DNA of 64,000 nucleotides, taken from positions 62,001-126,000 of the forward strand of contig NBIV01000029.1 of assembly GCA_003194525.1 (NCBI GenBank), written 5' to 3'. Below the pieces are notes generated by a model. It had not been told where the DNA came from and did no database searches. It saw only the letters and a program-made list of their open reading frames with translations. The position numbers were made by a program, and so were the translations under genes. Shown in pieces: positions 10,001 to 19,719 of this stretch; position 1 is the stretch's first letter, and every line of letters begins with the position of its first letter. The stretch comes from Gracilariopsis chorda (Eukaryota; Rhodophyta; Florideophyceae; Gracilariales; Gracilariaceae).

Positions 10001-11475
10001 TTGAAGCATTACTGATTGCTAGTGAAGTTGGTATTGTCACGAAACGCTTTGCGCGTCAGATTACGTTCAAATCTCTCACACTGGTCTACGAATACGATGG
10101 TGGAGCCTTGTGGAGCGCTGAAGATATTGAGTTGTTACAAAATGACTATTTCACGTCTTGGTCCCTGAAACGAAGAAGGATCATTGATTCAGAATCCTTA
10201 TGTGTGCTTGGAATAGATCCAGAGCCGTGGATTGATTCGATCATAAAGCATGGGCGACACACTTCGCTGGAGCACTTTCGGCTCCGGCAGTATTTCACAG
10301 GAATGTTCATTCCGAACGCTGTCGACGAAGCGTGTGGATGGATACGTGAATTATCAAAAGCACTTCGCAAAGGAGGGGAATACCGTCCAAAACGCTCCGA
10401 AGAGAAAGACGCTCAGTACAGAAACGGAAAGCACGTGGCTGGAAAGTTTGTCTTGTGCGACATTCTTCTCGATATGATTGGTCTTAGAACCATCCTTGAG
10501 ACTTTGATGCATGTTGCGGTCACTGCTCTACGATCGTTTCAAGTCTCTGAGTCGCTATCATCGGATGATAGATCTTTTGCACATGGAACCCCCATTCCGA
10601 CCTTGAGTTCTGCATTGCGCCTATTTGATGGTTCGCTACAGCTGCATCAGCGTAATCGCGATGCAATCTTCCGAACAAAGAGCAGTAACCCAGGCGTAAA
10701 TGACCTTGCCGTTGACTCCGAGATCGATCACAGTGTGGGCAGCTATTGCATAACTATACTACAACTGAGCCGCACGCGAATCGAGGAGTTATTATTCTGG
10801 TACTCCAATCCAAGTGTTGATGTATCTCGACTTCCTAATGAAACTGTCGAACTAATTCAGGGTCTTGTCGGCTCGGCCGCAAGGATTGTGAAGCAATGCA
10901 CTGACATTTCTGATACAATTAAGGGGGAATACTCTGCGGTGTTAGATAATACGGCAGCATCCAATTCAGCATCTTCCAAGAGGAAGTCCCCTGGCTATGT
11001 TAAACGCAAACGAAAACAGTCCCACCTTGAGCCAAGCCAGAACATGACGAAAGCATACAAATTAATCCCAAAGCTGATTTCATGCTGTGAAAACGTCGTG
11101 ACCAGCGTCAAAAAGCTTTCAAAGACCATTGGAATACGTGCAAATCGCTCTCTTATTAGCTTCGCGCCAGTTCCTATTTCTGAGGATCCATCATTAAGTT
11201 TTGGTATTGGGATACGGTACAAAGGCAAGAGGGAGGAAGATATGAACATGTCTGATGATCATCACAATCCCCCTAATCCCCTGTCAGAAGGATGTGAAAC
11301 AATCGATGAAGACGTTTTTCAGACCATGCGCGAAAATAGTCACAAGTATATTGCAGCGACGGGTGACTCGTTCAAACCTTCCAAGCAAACACATAGTGAC
11401 ACCAGGGTAGAACCAGAGACGGTAAAAATAGAGATTCGCCGAGGGGGAAACCAGGCACCAAAGATCCCTCCTTAG
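7090..11475 (+). CDS. FANCD2-like Fanconi anaemia DNA-repair protein
   Basis: A single exon encodes 1461 residues, close to the usual FANCD2 length (about 1450). The N-terminal part carries the FANCD2-type order Leu-Pro-Asp-Ile-Leu, then a Val-Pro-Ile-Leu-x-x-Leu-x-x-Leu helix, then Asp-Leu-Pro-x-Val-Val, followed by a long helical solenoid. FANCD2 forms a clamp with FANCI on DNA at interstrand crosslinks and is locked by mono-ubiquitination. The C terminus is charged and disordered. Some C-terminal segments also look FANCI-like, which is expected because the two are paralogues. The lysine that precedes the Leu-Ile-Gly-Ile-Ile segment in the human protein appears to be Ala538 here. The start ATG has a good context (GCGATGG). 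Confidence 0.72.
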   Translation: MAGLLSPFQALPHLEEIQCLPPEKISQALSSLLPRIQYPHPKLTQCMHDLLIIHPHQTIPHLPDILPNDASVIYETVETLSELLASDRTLLVPILATLASLPLSTSHRHQIRFTQQYALSVVDEKDLPAVVRSLVRTTGRRGVWSTKRLREGLSRTISDEILPVVSAALCDLSNAKHPITKYILANPRLEWLDIHVFASLLSRPSARRAQFPPVQRALTAAMRDFYPNPSTALALRGMPNATRRLLSIMVSACDNFPSDIAMLACFTMAALRECPEASSSVVADLARGGPTAQMILHALVVNGVAVKSITLTPHIRAAVAAKTDGWHGLFVMLRKSLLFGEQKERERALRIAHCIVNTSNMHTIRDVVSMLDASVPASLADSAAVGLLSILTSAVMRGYTAVEGILERRILLQCPPNFLQFVTDSSSTDSGQMHIDIGLVWDQNLSAISAIVGAGSVLRLISSNRSQVENISENSLNAVVLVPLVCVTLYQAVDDLTIEAQAHKYDSESDDVTPESLADIPGRDLAAAVAAFGASMAALIGIINVSSKCVGNFGAALAKRGSARSKILTTLFERLLEFDRMFTAMQVAFDLLQKQHFRKDTVHPNTSKRTNRGRGLQSGFDLARSVRAAVHRALMGPSQTRKTVNDTALSFPLMSLKSIVCSLISVPDESNIRDASDDKAFRSTRDIELLRIEKIMVRQLCWCLQGEPREAVTGEVFSPASKVAHHDFSDVLASLDRNITDTNAERRRFEAIFPDLEADLASKDDIFMTASPSELLDETDACDQPNGLKARYAQCKNLCVENESPYIRSAVEALVKSRAHQPRCNYVVELIHTPLFVAMLLDRATAYVALARKARKSSTKHKSSLSNAVTLSGLHLCCLNRILLFVSGLKHNELSESPSRTESSLEGRTRLMDFFHEIGHLLQSDVRHNLPSEVDQLEHDEDLSPMICKTLKTIAWISQCSVDSSVATKALEALLIASEVGIVTKRFARQITFKSLTLVYEYDGGALWSAEDIELLQNDYFTSWSLKRRRIIDSESLCVLGIDPEPWIDSIIKHGRHTSLEHFRLRQYFTGMFIPNAVDEACGWIRELSKALRKGGEYRPKRSEEKDAQYRNGKHVAGKFVLCDILLDMIGLRTILETLMHVAVTALRSFQVSESLSSDDRSFAHGTPIPTLSSALRLFDGSLQLHQRNRDAIFRTKSSNPGVNDLAVDSEIDHSVGSYCITILQLSRTRIEELLFWYSNPSVDVSRLPNETVELIQGLVGSAARIVKQCTDISDTIKGEYSAVLDNTAASNSASSKRKSPGYVKRKRKQSHLEPSQNMTKAYKLIPKLISCCENVVTSVKKLSKTIGIRANRSLISFAPVPISEDPSLSFGIGIRYKGKREEDMNMSDDHHNPPNPLSEGCETIDEDVFQTMRENSHKYIAATGDSFKPSKQTHSDTRVEPETVKIEIRRGGNQAPKIPP

Positions 11476-11552
11476 GGGTCTGAGTTAATAAAATGGCAGA
11501 GATGGTCATGCTAATAGGATGCCGTTGAAATGAAGTATCCGTTGCACAAAAC

Positions 11553-12425
11553 TTAGGTTGACCGAGAAATCCGATGGAGTAAACCCGTCGCTAACTGGCA
11601 GCCAAGAGATCCTTCACCTCCCCAATCTTTGTTCGGTCTGATCTCGATGTTGCGCTATCATAGTTTGGGTACATCGCCAGAATACGTCAGTTATCATTTT
11701 GACCTCATAGTTGCCCTACACTCTTGGGCGCTAAGAAACTTACAGTTCTGTTTGTCGCTGAGGAGTACACCATAACGCTTGCTGCAGTTTGTCTTTGTAA
11801 GGCATCTGAGATCTGCATCAATAAGGAACCAAGAAAACGACCTCAAAACAGGTGTCAGTCTGGCAAGCGCTAAAGAATTTCAGACGATGAACACAACGCG
11901 AGAGGCACTTACAAGCTTGTTGAAAGCTCCTTCTGTTCGGAAGGCTTCTGCAGGTGTTCCGACTATGTAATCTGTGAAAGGAACAAGTCCTGCCTCGTCC
12001 GCAGGACTATTCGGCAACACATCAACGACTCTTTGCACATAGTCAGAGGCACCCCGCAAGGGTTCGAAACGCACGGCGGCGCCGAGCAAGCCTGGTCCAT
12101 TCCACTTCACCGGGCGGAGGGCAACGTTCCGCTCCTTGGCGTCTATGCAATTCCACACAACCAGTGCTACTTCGTTCCCTTCATTTTCACGAAGCACGTT
12201 TGCAAGAGATGCGTTATCTGCATCAACCAGGTTTCTGTTCAGAGCCACAATGAAATCTTCATAGGGGGCAAGACCAGATCTTGATGCTGGACTCCCCTGA
12301 AATACCTTCATAACCCGATAACCCGAAAGACTATCAAAATCGACGGCACTCTGAGAGTTCTCAGCGCCTGTCCCATTACCCCCCGTGGTCCCGTCTCCAT
12401 CTTCATGAGAATATTCTTGTCCCAT
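11553..12425 (-). CDS. GRASP-type Golgi stacking protein, three exons
   Basis: Exons are 12425-11913, 11812-11744 and 11642-11553, joined by GT-AG introns of 100 and 101 bp; all joins keep the frame and give 223 residues. The protein begins Met-Gly-x-x-x-Ser, a good N-myristoylation signal, and contains two PDZ-like modules with the family's repeated Gly-Leu-x-Pro-(Tyr/Phe)-x-Asp-(Phe/Tyr)-Ile motif. Exon 3 supplies the diagnostic Trp-Gly-Gly-Glu-Gly-Ser-Leu-Gly-Cys sequence. GRASP proteins tether Golgi membranes through their N-terminal PDZ domains. The Ser/Pro-rich C-terminal half found in animals is absent. The gene is convergent with the FANCD2-like gene. The acceptor of the last intron is chosen by reading frame; a nearby CAG would break it. 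Confidence 0.85.
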
Positions 12426-13585
12426 TCCTAACTTTGCGGAGCAGTCGTGAATAGCGTCGATGGTTTAGAATCTTGAGCTTAGAGCACTTGGATCGCGGCC
12501 GGTGTGACGATGACCGACAAGTCGATAGTGTTGCGCTGTAATCACTCTTCCCTTTACAGAGTAGAAGGTTAGCAATCTACCTACGTAAGGCTACTGTCGG
12601 TAAGGATAGAAGGGATTGCTTACGTTGCCTCTGAAACCATGTAAATATTTCAGTCATTTAGGCTGATTTAGCTAAATCCAGCTGAACTTGTTAATTCTAC
12701 ATGCCTCGAAGCATGGGGCAGATCAAAAGCTTGGGAAGGTCAACAGGAGACTTCAACTTTAAAGATGTATGTACGCATGTATGTTCACGGGCGCACGTCA
12801 CTAATTTCGAAAGCGTGGTAGGAACCCTTGTTGAAGAATTCCTCTCTCCGCAAGAACTCTAACACTCTATCCGGCCATTTCCTCACTATTGCTGAAACTC
12901 CAAGCCCTTGTCTTTCACGTGCGGACGGGAAAGTCTCTCTTCTGGACTTGGAGCGTTTTCTACACCTTATGACAAAGTGATCAACGGTGTTTTCAAGTCT
13001 ATGCCTGGGCTCTAGCGGGCAGTAGCTCTTTCTCTGTAACAGCTATGTAGAAACAGGGTGTGGCCCCGATGCATGCATGCCCCACGAAAACCTGTGAAAG
13101 AGCCGACTGCGCTGTCCCAGGAGTGATCTGTATTCTAAGCGATTCAGGTACCTTTTTAACTGGCGGTTCAGTAACAAGATCAAGCTTAAGCCTCTCCCGA
13201 ACTTTCAGAAAGTCCAGCGGAATCATTTCTTGATCTCGATAGACCCATTTTGGCCAGCTACATAACTTTATGTACGGCGAAACATTCAGGATGCAGTTCC
13301 TAGTTTGTACATGTGAACTTCAGAATTCGAAGGAGCTGAAACGGCACACTCATGGAAACCTAACTGCAGTGGCAGCAGCTGATTCTCAAGCCTTTTGATA
13401 AGAATAGCTCTGGCAATCATTACATTCACACAAAGCCAATGACACACAAACAAACAGTATGAAAGGTTAGAAACGAAAAAGAACCTAGAACGGTTCTATT
13501 CTAAACAAAAGAAAAGTCTAGCATCTATGCGAAACGAAACAATGGACTCTTTTCCAAGTGATTGCTTGTGCTTTTTCAGAGGGAC
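12426..13585. other. Intergenic region ending in diverged outer flank of the inverted repeat
   Basis: No gene is called in this 1.16 kb. A short dispersed repeat (GGTTAGCAATCTAC) lies at 12567-12580. From about 13320 to 13585 the sequence is recognisably homologous, but clearly diverged, to the reverse complement of about 30758-31030. A 75-codon minus-strand frame at 12999-13226 has no recognisable features. Confidence 0.4.
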
Positions 13586-13678
13586 CCGAACAAACCCAGC
13601 ATCACCGGATGAAAGGTTGGATGTATCAACTCACAATCGTTCACACTCCATCATCAACGCTTGGGCCTCTTTGGCACA

Positions 13679-14384
13679 ATGACGTCATATCCAGCACAGA
13701 TTACTGCCCTTATTCGTTACACGCCGACAGCAGAACTCAGTCACGCGCAGTTACTCCAACTTCACGAACTCAAGTTACCTGCAATTGAAGACCTGTCATG
13801 GGAACACGTAGTTTCTTCGTCATGCGTTAAACTGCGAAACTACACCAAAGTATACGGTACGAACCACCCTTCCATGCAGAAGAACATTACTACGAGCACG
13901 TACTGACCGGTGAACAGAAGCACGCGCAGAAGGACTTCGGTTGCCCCGCTCACGACTGGAAACGGACATTTTCTTCACTGCGTTGTTACATGCCCGACGG
14001 GAAACACCGTCAGTCATGGCGAACGTGCTGAAAGAATGCTTGGGGCGAGACAATGAGCGAGAGGTGCATGAAGATGTGATTGGACTGATTTTGGAGAATG
14101 ACGTTGCATTTCGTTGTGTTGAACGGTATGGAACTGATGAACTTGCACGTGTGGCCAGGTTTATCTCCGACAAAAACGTGAACCGGACGGATAAGAGTAC
14201 GGTAAAGAATGTAGTGGGTATCGCTGAAGAGCTTGCTGAAGTGGCTTTGAACAAGATTAAACAGGTAAAAGGAGAGCGTGAGATGGTGTCTGATATGGGG
14301 GGCGTTATGGAAACCCTCAAGCTTGGTGGGCCGTGGGAGGGGTGGTGTGGTATGAAAGGAGGTATTCGTAATCGAAAAATGTGA
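13679..14384 (+). CDS. Unknown protein, proposed two exons, left-arm copy
   Basis: I propose exons 13679-13856 and 13918-14384 around a 61-bp GT-AG intron (GTAC...ACAG). This joins two open segments in different frames into 214 residues starting at an ATG; without the intron the second segment lacks a good start. The product is mostly helical, rich in Leu, Glu, Arg and Lys, with a glycine/tryptophan-rich tail. I do not recognise the family. The right arm has the same gene, with one Gly-to-Glu change near the C terminus. The gene could instead be two unrelated frames. Confidence 0.4.
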
Positions 14385-15380
14385 GAAGCATTGGTTAACT
14401 TTGCTTGACCGACTCATTGAAGGTAGCGAAGGGTAAATGCTTGCGGCAAGCTTGCTGGTTGGAGGATAGAGACTTGTTTGGAGGAGAAATGAGTACCAGC
14501 TTTCCACGGTGCCGATCGTGTATCCTACACAGGACGAATCTCAGTTAATCTCGATAAAGAGATACTTGAGACATCCGTGGTTGTTTAGCCTCACTACCGA
14601 AACAGGTGCAAGCACTGTCCAATGTTGCTTTTGGTCACCGAGCGAAGAAATAACGACTTAGAGATGAAGACTGAGACTGAAATGGACGCGCATTCCGCTG
14701 GAGTCTGTGTGACGAGGATATTATGGGAGTGCACTTGGCGAACCCAAAAAGGGCAGACCCCTTGACATGGGTGAAGGCCGCGAGTTTAAGGACAAGTAAC
14801 GTGCGTCCTCATTCCACACCAATGCGCATTTGTAGAACAGCTACGACGTGGCAAGGGGATCGCTCTTCAACTCTGCAGTTCGCACACACAGCCTGTCATT
14901 GCGGACAGTCCGAATGAGCAGATGCAGGAATCTGTGCGACTGCGATGCAGGGACAAACCTTTCCAAAAATGGAGAGAAGGGAAGAGGAGAGTGCGTGTTC
15001 GATCGCCGCATTGAGTGCAAAGCTTTTGTTCCCGTCAATGCGAAAGTTATCAGCTCTTCTGGGTATGCCAAGCTCACAAACCAAGCATTACAGGGCGATT
15101 CATGCGTAACAGCTGCGTAAGGTATGAAAACAACCTTGCAGCGCGATGGGGTCGGTTGATATGTATTGCGGTTCTCTCCCCGACAACGGCTGTTCATCGA
15201 CGCAATGCAAACGTCGTGAATTGTGGATGCGAAACTCCTTCCGGTAACAACTGAGCTTGACAAGTATTGCTGCGAGGCAATCATAACGGCTGACAAGATA
15301 GGAGAGGTGCGAATGCAGCATTATGACGTTTCTGGGGCCTCTGGGTGCAGGACATACTCAGGTATACCAGTTGTGAGTAG

Positions 15381-15388
15381 TATAAAAG
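15381..15388 (+). promoter_or_regulatory. TATA box of the left 630-residue gene
   Basis: TATAAAAG lies 126 bp upstream of the start codon at 15514, a plausible distance for a core promoter plus a short leader. The same sequence is present at the mirror position in the right arm. Confidence 0.5.
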
Positions 15389-15513
15389 AGGCCTACCGGT
15401 CGGACAGAAGCTGAACTTGCGGACACACCACAGGTACTGAGAGCTCAAACGCCAAAGCACATCAACGACATAGCACTACCAACTAGCGGAAAACTGAACC
15501 GAAGTGTAGAACG

Positions 15514-17406
15514 ATGGATTTTAACAAAGCAATTGACCTTGACTTGTATGGACGTGGCTTCGACGGGATTTTCGGAGACGGCTCCGAGTTCGACAGCAAG
15601 AGGCATGCCCTGCGGAAGCAAAAGGCGATGGAAGATTTCAAAGCTCACGTCAAACCGGGGATGCACATTGACTACGATCTGTACGGGCGAGGTGACCCAA
15701 GAGTGTTTGAGACTACAGAAGAAGCCGCTGCTGACCAGGAACCAGTTCTAAACACGGAGAGGGCGCGAGTGAGGGGGTTCTCTGCGAGGTCCTTTCTTGT
15801 GCCAGTGAAGATACTGAAGAAAAAGGTCGGAGCTTTTGTCCGGAAGCTATCCGGGAGCAGTGCAAGAAACAGAAGCGATGGCGATTCACGGAGAAGTGCC
15901 TCAGTGCAATCGGTAACTCCAGTAACGGTGCTGGAAGAGAACCTGAATGACATCGCTGGTGTTCCGGTGTCGGATGGAGAGGCTGGTGTTCCTTCTCTGA
16001 GCCCAATCAGTGATGTGCGTCACGAGGTTGAGGAGGGGGTGCTACAAGACGAAGACGAAACCAGTGCCCCGACACCACTGAATGAGAGCAACTTGGTAAC
16101 CATTGTGGAGTCCGCAGATGAAGTGACGGAGTCTGACGCCGAAGAACCGGCATATGACGATAGGGTTGACAATGTTCCGCGTAGGGTGCGGAGCAAACTA
16201 CCCAGCGAAGAGAAGCGACCCCACGTCGAGCCGGGGATGGTTGTCAAAGTAATCGCAAAGCTCAACTCGACGAGCAGTGTTGAATTCAGACAAGCGTCAT
16301 CGTTTGTGAAGAAGACGAGCTTGCTCCCGCTCACTCCAGACGCCGCCCATGCTGTGACAGTGATCAACTCGTCAACCGATGGAACTGAATCCGGCTCTTC
16401 CGAAACTGTCTCAGATGCGATCTCGCTGACACAGACTTCAGTTGCGTCAGAAGCGAAAGAGTCGTCCGGGAAGTCGTTGATCTTTGACGTCTCTCCCTCC
16501 GGGAGAGTCGAACGCCTACGCAGCCTCTTCCAGGAAGAGGATAGCCCCAGCCTCTTCCAGTATGGCATGGGAAGTTCGTACGCAGCTACGCAAGCGCCGC
16601 GCAGTGGAATGGGGAACAACAAGGAGTTGTATGGTGCGCCACAGCAGCCTGCGATTTCATCGCCCAGAGATCTATTTTCAGGTTCGGCCGACCACAACCA
16701 GAACTCGTTCACGCCGAACGTGGAAGGCCTCAACACGAGAAGCATCGATTCAAAACGCGTGTCTGGTGAGGAAGTTGCTGATGCGGCTGCTGTCGGTGCT
16801 CCACTCTTTGTTGACCAGTCAAAGTCGCGAGGAGAGTCCGTCAGCAGCAGCGAAGAAACCGTCCTGCCGCTTGTACCGAGGGGCTTATCGTGCGACAGTC
16901 AAGCGGACTTGGATGATGGTGGGAAATTGGAAGAACCGACACGGCGTGAACTATGCGACGTCAGTGGGGGCACCGCATTCGTGCAGCAGCACGAGAACAA
17001 GGGAATGCATGCCTCTTCGGGATCTGTTCAAGAGTCTGGTAGTGGAGTGGAACCCCTTGGGGAGGACGGCATAGTTGAGAACAGTTTGCACACGGAAGGA
17101 TCGCAGGGTTCTGGAACAATTTCCGCGAAGAGTGTGGAACCGTGGGCAGCGAATCTAGAGGGAGATAACGCTCCGGCCTCCGCCTCAGTGGGCAGCACTA
17201 ACGCTGTACTAACAGTATCGTCAGGCGATGACAAGGAGTCACAGAGTGCGATCGATGGCGACAGGTCAGGAGCGGTGGCTGAGACGAGCTCGCGGGAGTC
17301 TTCGGGCGTTCCCGTCGGAGCGTCAAATAACCGCATTACCCTAATAGATGCCGCTCCGTTATTATCGTCTAACATGTTCGATGAGTACGTTGAAACTGAT
17401 TACTGA
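15514..17406 (+). CDS. 630-residue disordered protein with two DLYGRG motifs, left copy
   Basis: This intronless frame encodes 630 residues that I do not recognise. Residues 10-15 and 55-60 repeat Asp-Leu-Tyr-Gly-Arg-Gly, each preceded by Ile-Asp and followed within a few residues by Asp/Gly and Phe, so the N terminus holds two copies of a short module. A basic patch lies around residues 95-130. The remainder is low-complexity, rich in Ser, Glu, Asp, Val and Gly, and probably disordered. There is no signal peptide or membrane segment. The right-arm copy encodes the same protein; the one difference I found inside the frame is synonymous (Thr codon near 15918). A TATA box lies 126 bp upstream. 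Confidence 0.7.
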   Translation: MDFNKAIDLDLYGRGFDGIFGDGSEFDSKRHALRKQKAMEDFKAHVKPGMHIDYDLYGRGDPRVFETTEEAAADQEPVLNTERARVRGFSARSFLVPVKILKKKVGAFVRKLSGSSARNRSDGDSRRSASVQSVTPVTVLEENLNDIAGVPVSDGEAGVPSLSPISDVRHEVEEGVLQDEDETSAPTPLNESNLVTIVESADEVTESDAEEPAYDDRVDNVPRRVRSKLPSEEKRPHVEPGMVVKVIAKLNSTSSVEFRQASSFVKKTSLLPLTPDAAHAVTVINSSTDGTESGSSETVSDAISLTQTSVASEAKESSGKSLIFDVSPSGRVERLRSLFQEEDSPSLFQYGMGSSYAATQAPRSGMGNNKELYGAPQQPAISSPRDLFSGSADHNQNSFTPNVEGLNTRSIDSKRVSGEEVADAAAVGAPLFVDQSKSRGESVSSSEETVLPLVPRGLSCDSQADLDDGGKLEEPTRRELCDVSGGTAFVQQHENKGMHASSGSVQESGSGVEPLGEDGIVENSLHTEGSQGSGTISAKSVEPWAANLEGDNAPASASVGSTNAVLTVSSGDDKESQSAIDGDRSGAVAETSSRESSGVPVGASNNRITLIDAAPLLSSNMFDEYVETDY

Positions 17407-17585
17407 AGCCCTTGCGGGTGTAATCCACTGGTTGTGACTACAACACCGATATGCTGCGGGACGGTGTGCAGAAGATCCGAAGTAACAGGGTCATAGGCAG
17501 ATGCGAACGGTCCCCGACATACACCCAAGCCAGTGGCGGCGGAGGTGGATTCCTCACCTACCAGAGACAACAGCTCAACGCAGGC

Positions 17586-17972
17586 CTACTGACGCCATAA
17601 TCTGTTGCCAGGAGTGGAAACAGTGAGAAGTGGAATCTGGACAACACGAGGATTGCTCCGAATTAGCCTTGTACCAACGTTTATGTCCCACCGCCTCTTT
17701 GCGCAACACACTGCGTCAGCAGCTTGGGGGAAACTAGTATGATAGTAAGAGATTTGTAAATCATGTGGTTTGTGGTTTCCAGATAGGACATAAACAGCAG
17801 GAGCAGAACTAGAAGGTTGTTTAGAATCAACTAATCGGTGCACTTTCAACACCGACAACACGCCAACAAGAGTAGATTCGTCAGCGGGGGTACGTTGCGT
17901 GCAGGTAGTGAAGGTGTTGCGAAGGTACTCTGCAACCAAAAGAACAGAGTTTGGATATGACTTATGTGACAT
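17586..17972 (-). CDS. Possible small protein at inner end of left arm
   Basis: This 128-codon frame begins with ATG and ends 180 bp from the stop of the convergent 630-residue gene. The right-arm counterpart has three amino-acid changes in the first 22 residues (Lys/Glu, Val/Glu, Thr/Ile). No family is recognised. The start codon lies close to the point where arm identity collapses, so the frame may be accidental. Confidence 0.25.
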   Translation of the reverse strand: MSHKSYPNSVLLVAEYLRNTFTTCTQRTPADESTLVGVLSVLKVHRLVDSKQPSSSAPAVYVLSGNHKPHDLQISYYHTSFPQAADAVCCAKRRWDINVGTRLIRSNPRVVQIPLLTVSTPGNRLWRQ

Positions 17973-17985
17973 GTGAAGAAACCCC

Positions 17986-19719
17986 CCACGGATAGGGTGG
18001 GTAAGGCAGCAATCCCACCCTTGTAATCAGGTGCATAGGAGGACATGAAGACGAATCACAACATGTGTGTTCTCTGCGGCCAAGATTCTGAACTAATATT
18101 CGCAAAGCAGGAGCGCAGAATGTTTTTAAGACTTGTACCAACAAGAGACTAGAGCAAGGGCTCCTTTGGGCACTAGGGTTGAAAGGAAAAGATTGGCACT
18201 GCGAACCTTTCTCTGGACGGAAAGTTGACTTCAAATCCAAGGAGCCCTGTACTTATTGTTAGTCCATACGACGCTGCAAGGATCGTTTCTCTCTGCAAGG
18301 TTTCCGTACAGCGTAGACGTAGTTCTCCACTTCTTCTTGATTGTGGACCAGAAATCCAATCAAGATGGAAGCAGGAGCTGTGCATATCGCCGACATAGGC
18401 TTGTGACATGGAAGACCTCGTCGTTCCATTACGCCAAACAAGTCACGCTTGGTGAAGGCAGAATACAACCTCTCACACCTCATCGACTCAGTCGTTGGGC
18501 CGGAGTTGCTGGCCCGACAACATGCATGCAGATTCTCTTAATCCTGTATTTGATGTACATGGCCTACGACGGTTTCGGTCGCGAATACCACGGGATGTCG
18601 GAAAGCTCGTTCGTTCGTTCAATCAAAGGTCATCTGCACGTTTTCGTTCTTGACAGTACCGTTAACCCCGAATTCCCTGGTCTCTGTGTAAGACCCGCGC
18701 GCGAGCCCATTTCGTTCCGGCCGCTTAGTCGCGACTCGGGTTCAGACACACCACGTGAAGGCGGGTTGCGTGTGTCCATGTTCACGTTTAATTCATGCCG
18801 TGGCACTCCCGAAACTGGTACAGCCACTGTGTTGATAAAGAGACCAAGAGCCAGTCTTCCGAAGTCTCCTCGTACTGCGGCTTACTGTTCCTCTTCTCCA
18901 CATAAACTGTCCAGAGGTGGCACATTGCGTGACAGAATACCTGCGCTATCGAACAACGTAAACGCACTGTGAGATAGCCGAGGGCCCTCGGTGAAGGAGG
19001 AGATGAACCCACAACAAACTGCATACGATCGATGGTCCTTCGTATTTCGAGAAGACTTGTCTTCGGAGATTGTTTACCAGTCTGAGACGAAGAGCGGGAG
19101 AGATTCGCCTTACCTAGGGTAGAAGGCTACCAAACAAGATACGGTTCGTCCGAGCGAGACTCTTCGCGTAGATTCGTACGTGCCGTCCTTCCGAGACCCT
19201 CGCAGTGTTTCTCAAGTCTTCCACATCCATTTCGTTGTACGAATTTCATATAAACTTCGTAAGGCGTGTATATCAACGAAAGAGCAAAACGAACCGTTAG
19301 ACTCGTTGCTACCGAACTCTCTCGCGAATATGGTGACTTGACGGAATATGTATTCCCAAAGTGTATTACAAATGCTTTGGATACTGGGCAAGCAAAAGAT
19401 ACCACGTACGGTGGCTTGCTGTTTGAAATATAGAGTATTTGAACTCTTATGACTCCGCAGAAACTATTGTTCTTCATTGTTTATGAACAAATAGAGAACC
19501 CCTTCATCTGTTCTTTCATTATTCATAAGCTTAATGATTGATGAGAGAAAATATGCGCCCGGAATCTTCGCAGTGGAAATTGCCAAGAGAGATAATGCTG
19601 AGTGTTGCAAGAGGCATACTGAATTGTATGGAAATGCCTGCAGCAAGGCCCAGCGAGAAGCTTTTACCACGAGGAACATTTCTGTAACGGGTCACATATA
19701 CCTACATCTTGAATCGAAC
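17986..19719. other. Inner diverged flank of left arm and gene-poor spacer
   Basis: From 17986 to about 18430 the sequence is a diverged homologue of the reverse complement of about 25890-26357. An open frame of 238 codons at 18256-18972 overlaps it but shows no recognisable protein features. I see no further gene up to the end of the phosphoglycerate kinase gene. Confidence 0.4.

Larger units (their letters stand above)
13586..17985. repeat. Inverted repeat, left arm (near-identical core)
   Basis: Positions in this arm pair with the right arm so that the coordinates sum to 44343. Over about 4.4 kb I noticed only about six base differences, including ones near 14297, 15119 and 15918 and three between about 17885 and 17960. 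Outside the core, on both ends, homology continues but drops sharply with many substitutions and indels. The arm carries a proposed two-exon gene and the 630-residue gene. Confidence 0.9.

Noticed and set aside
12999..13226. 75-codon minus-strand frame
   Set aside because: Too short and without recognisable content.
18256..18972. 238-codon plus-strand open frame
   Set aside because: No recognisable domain, odd composition, and it straddles diverged repeat flank; its counterpart near 25900-26350 does not keep the frame.
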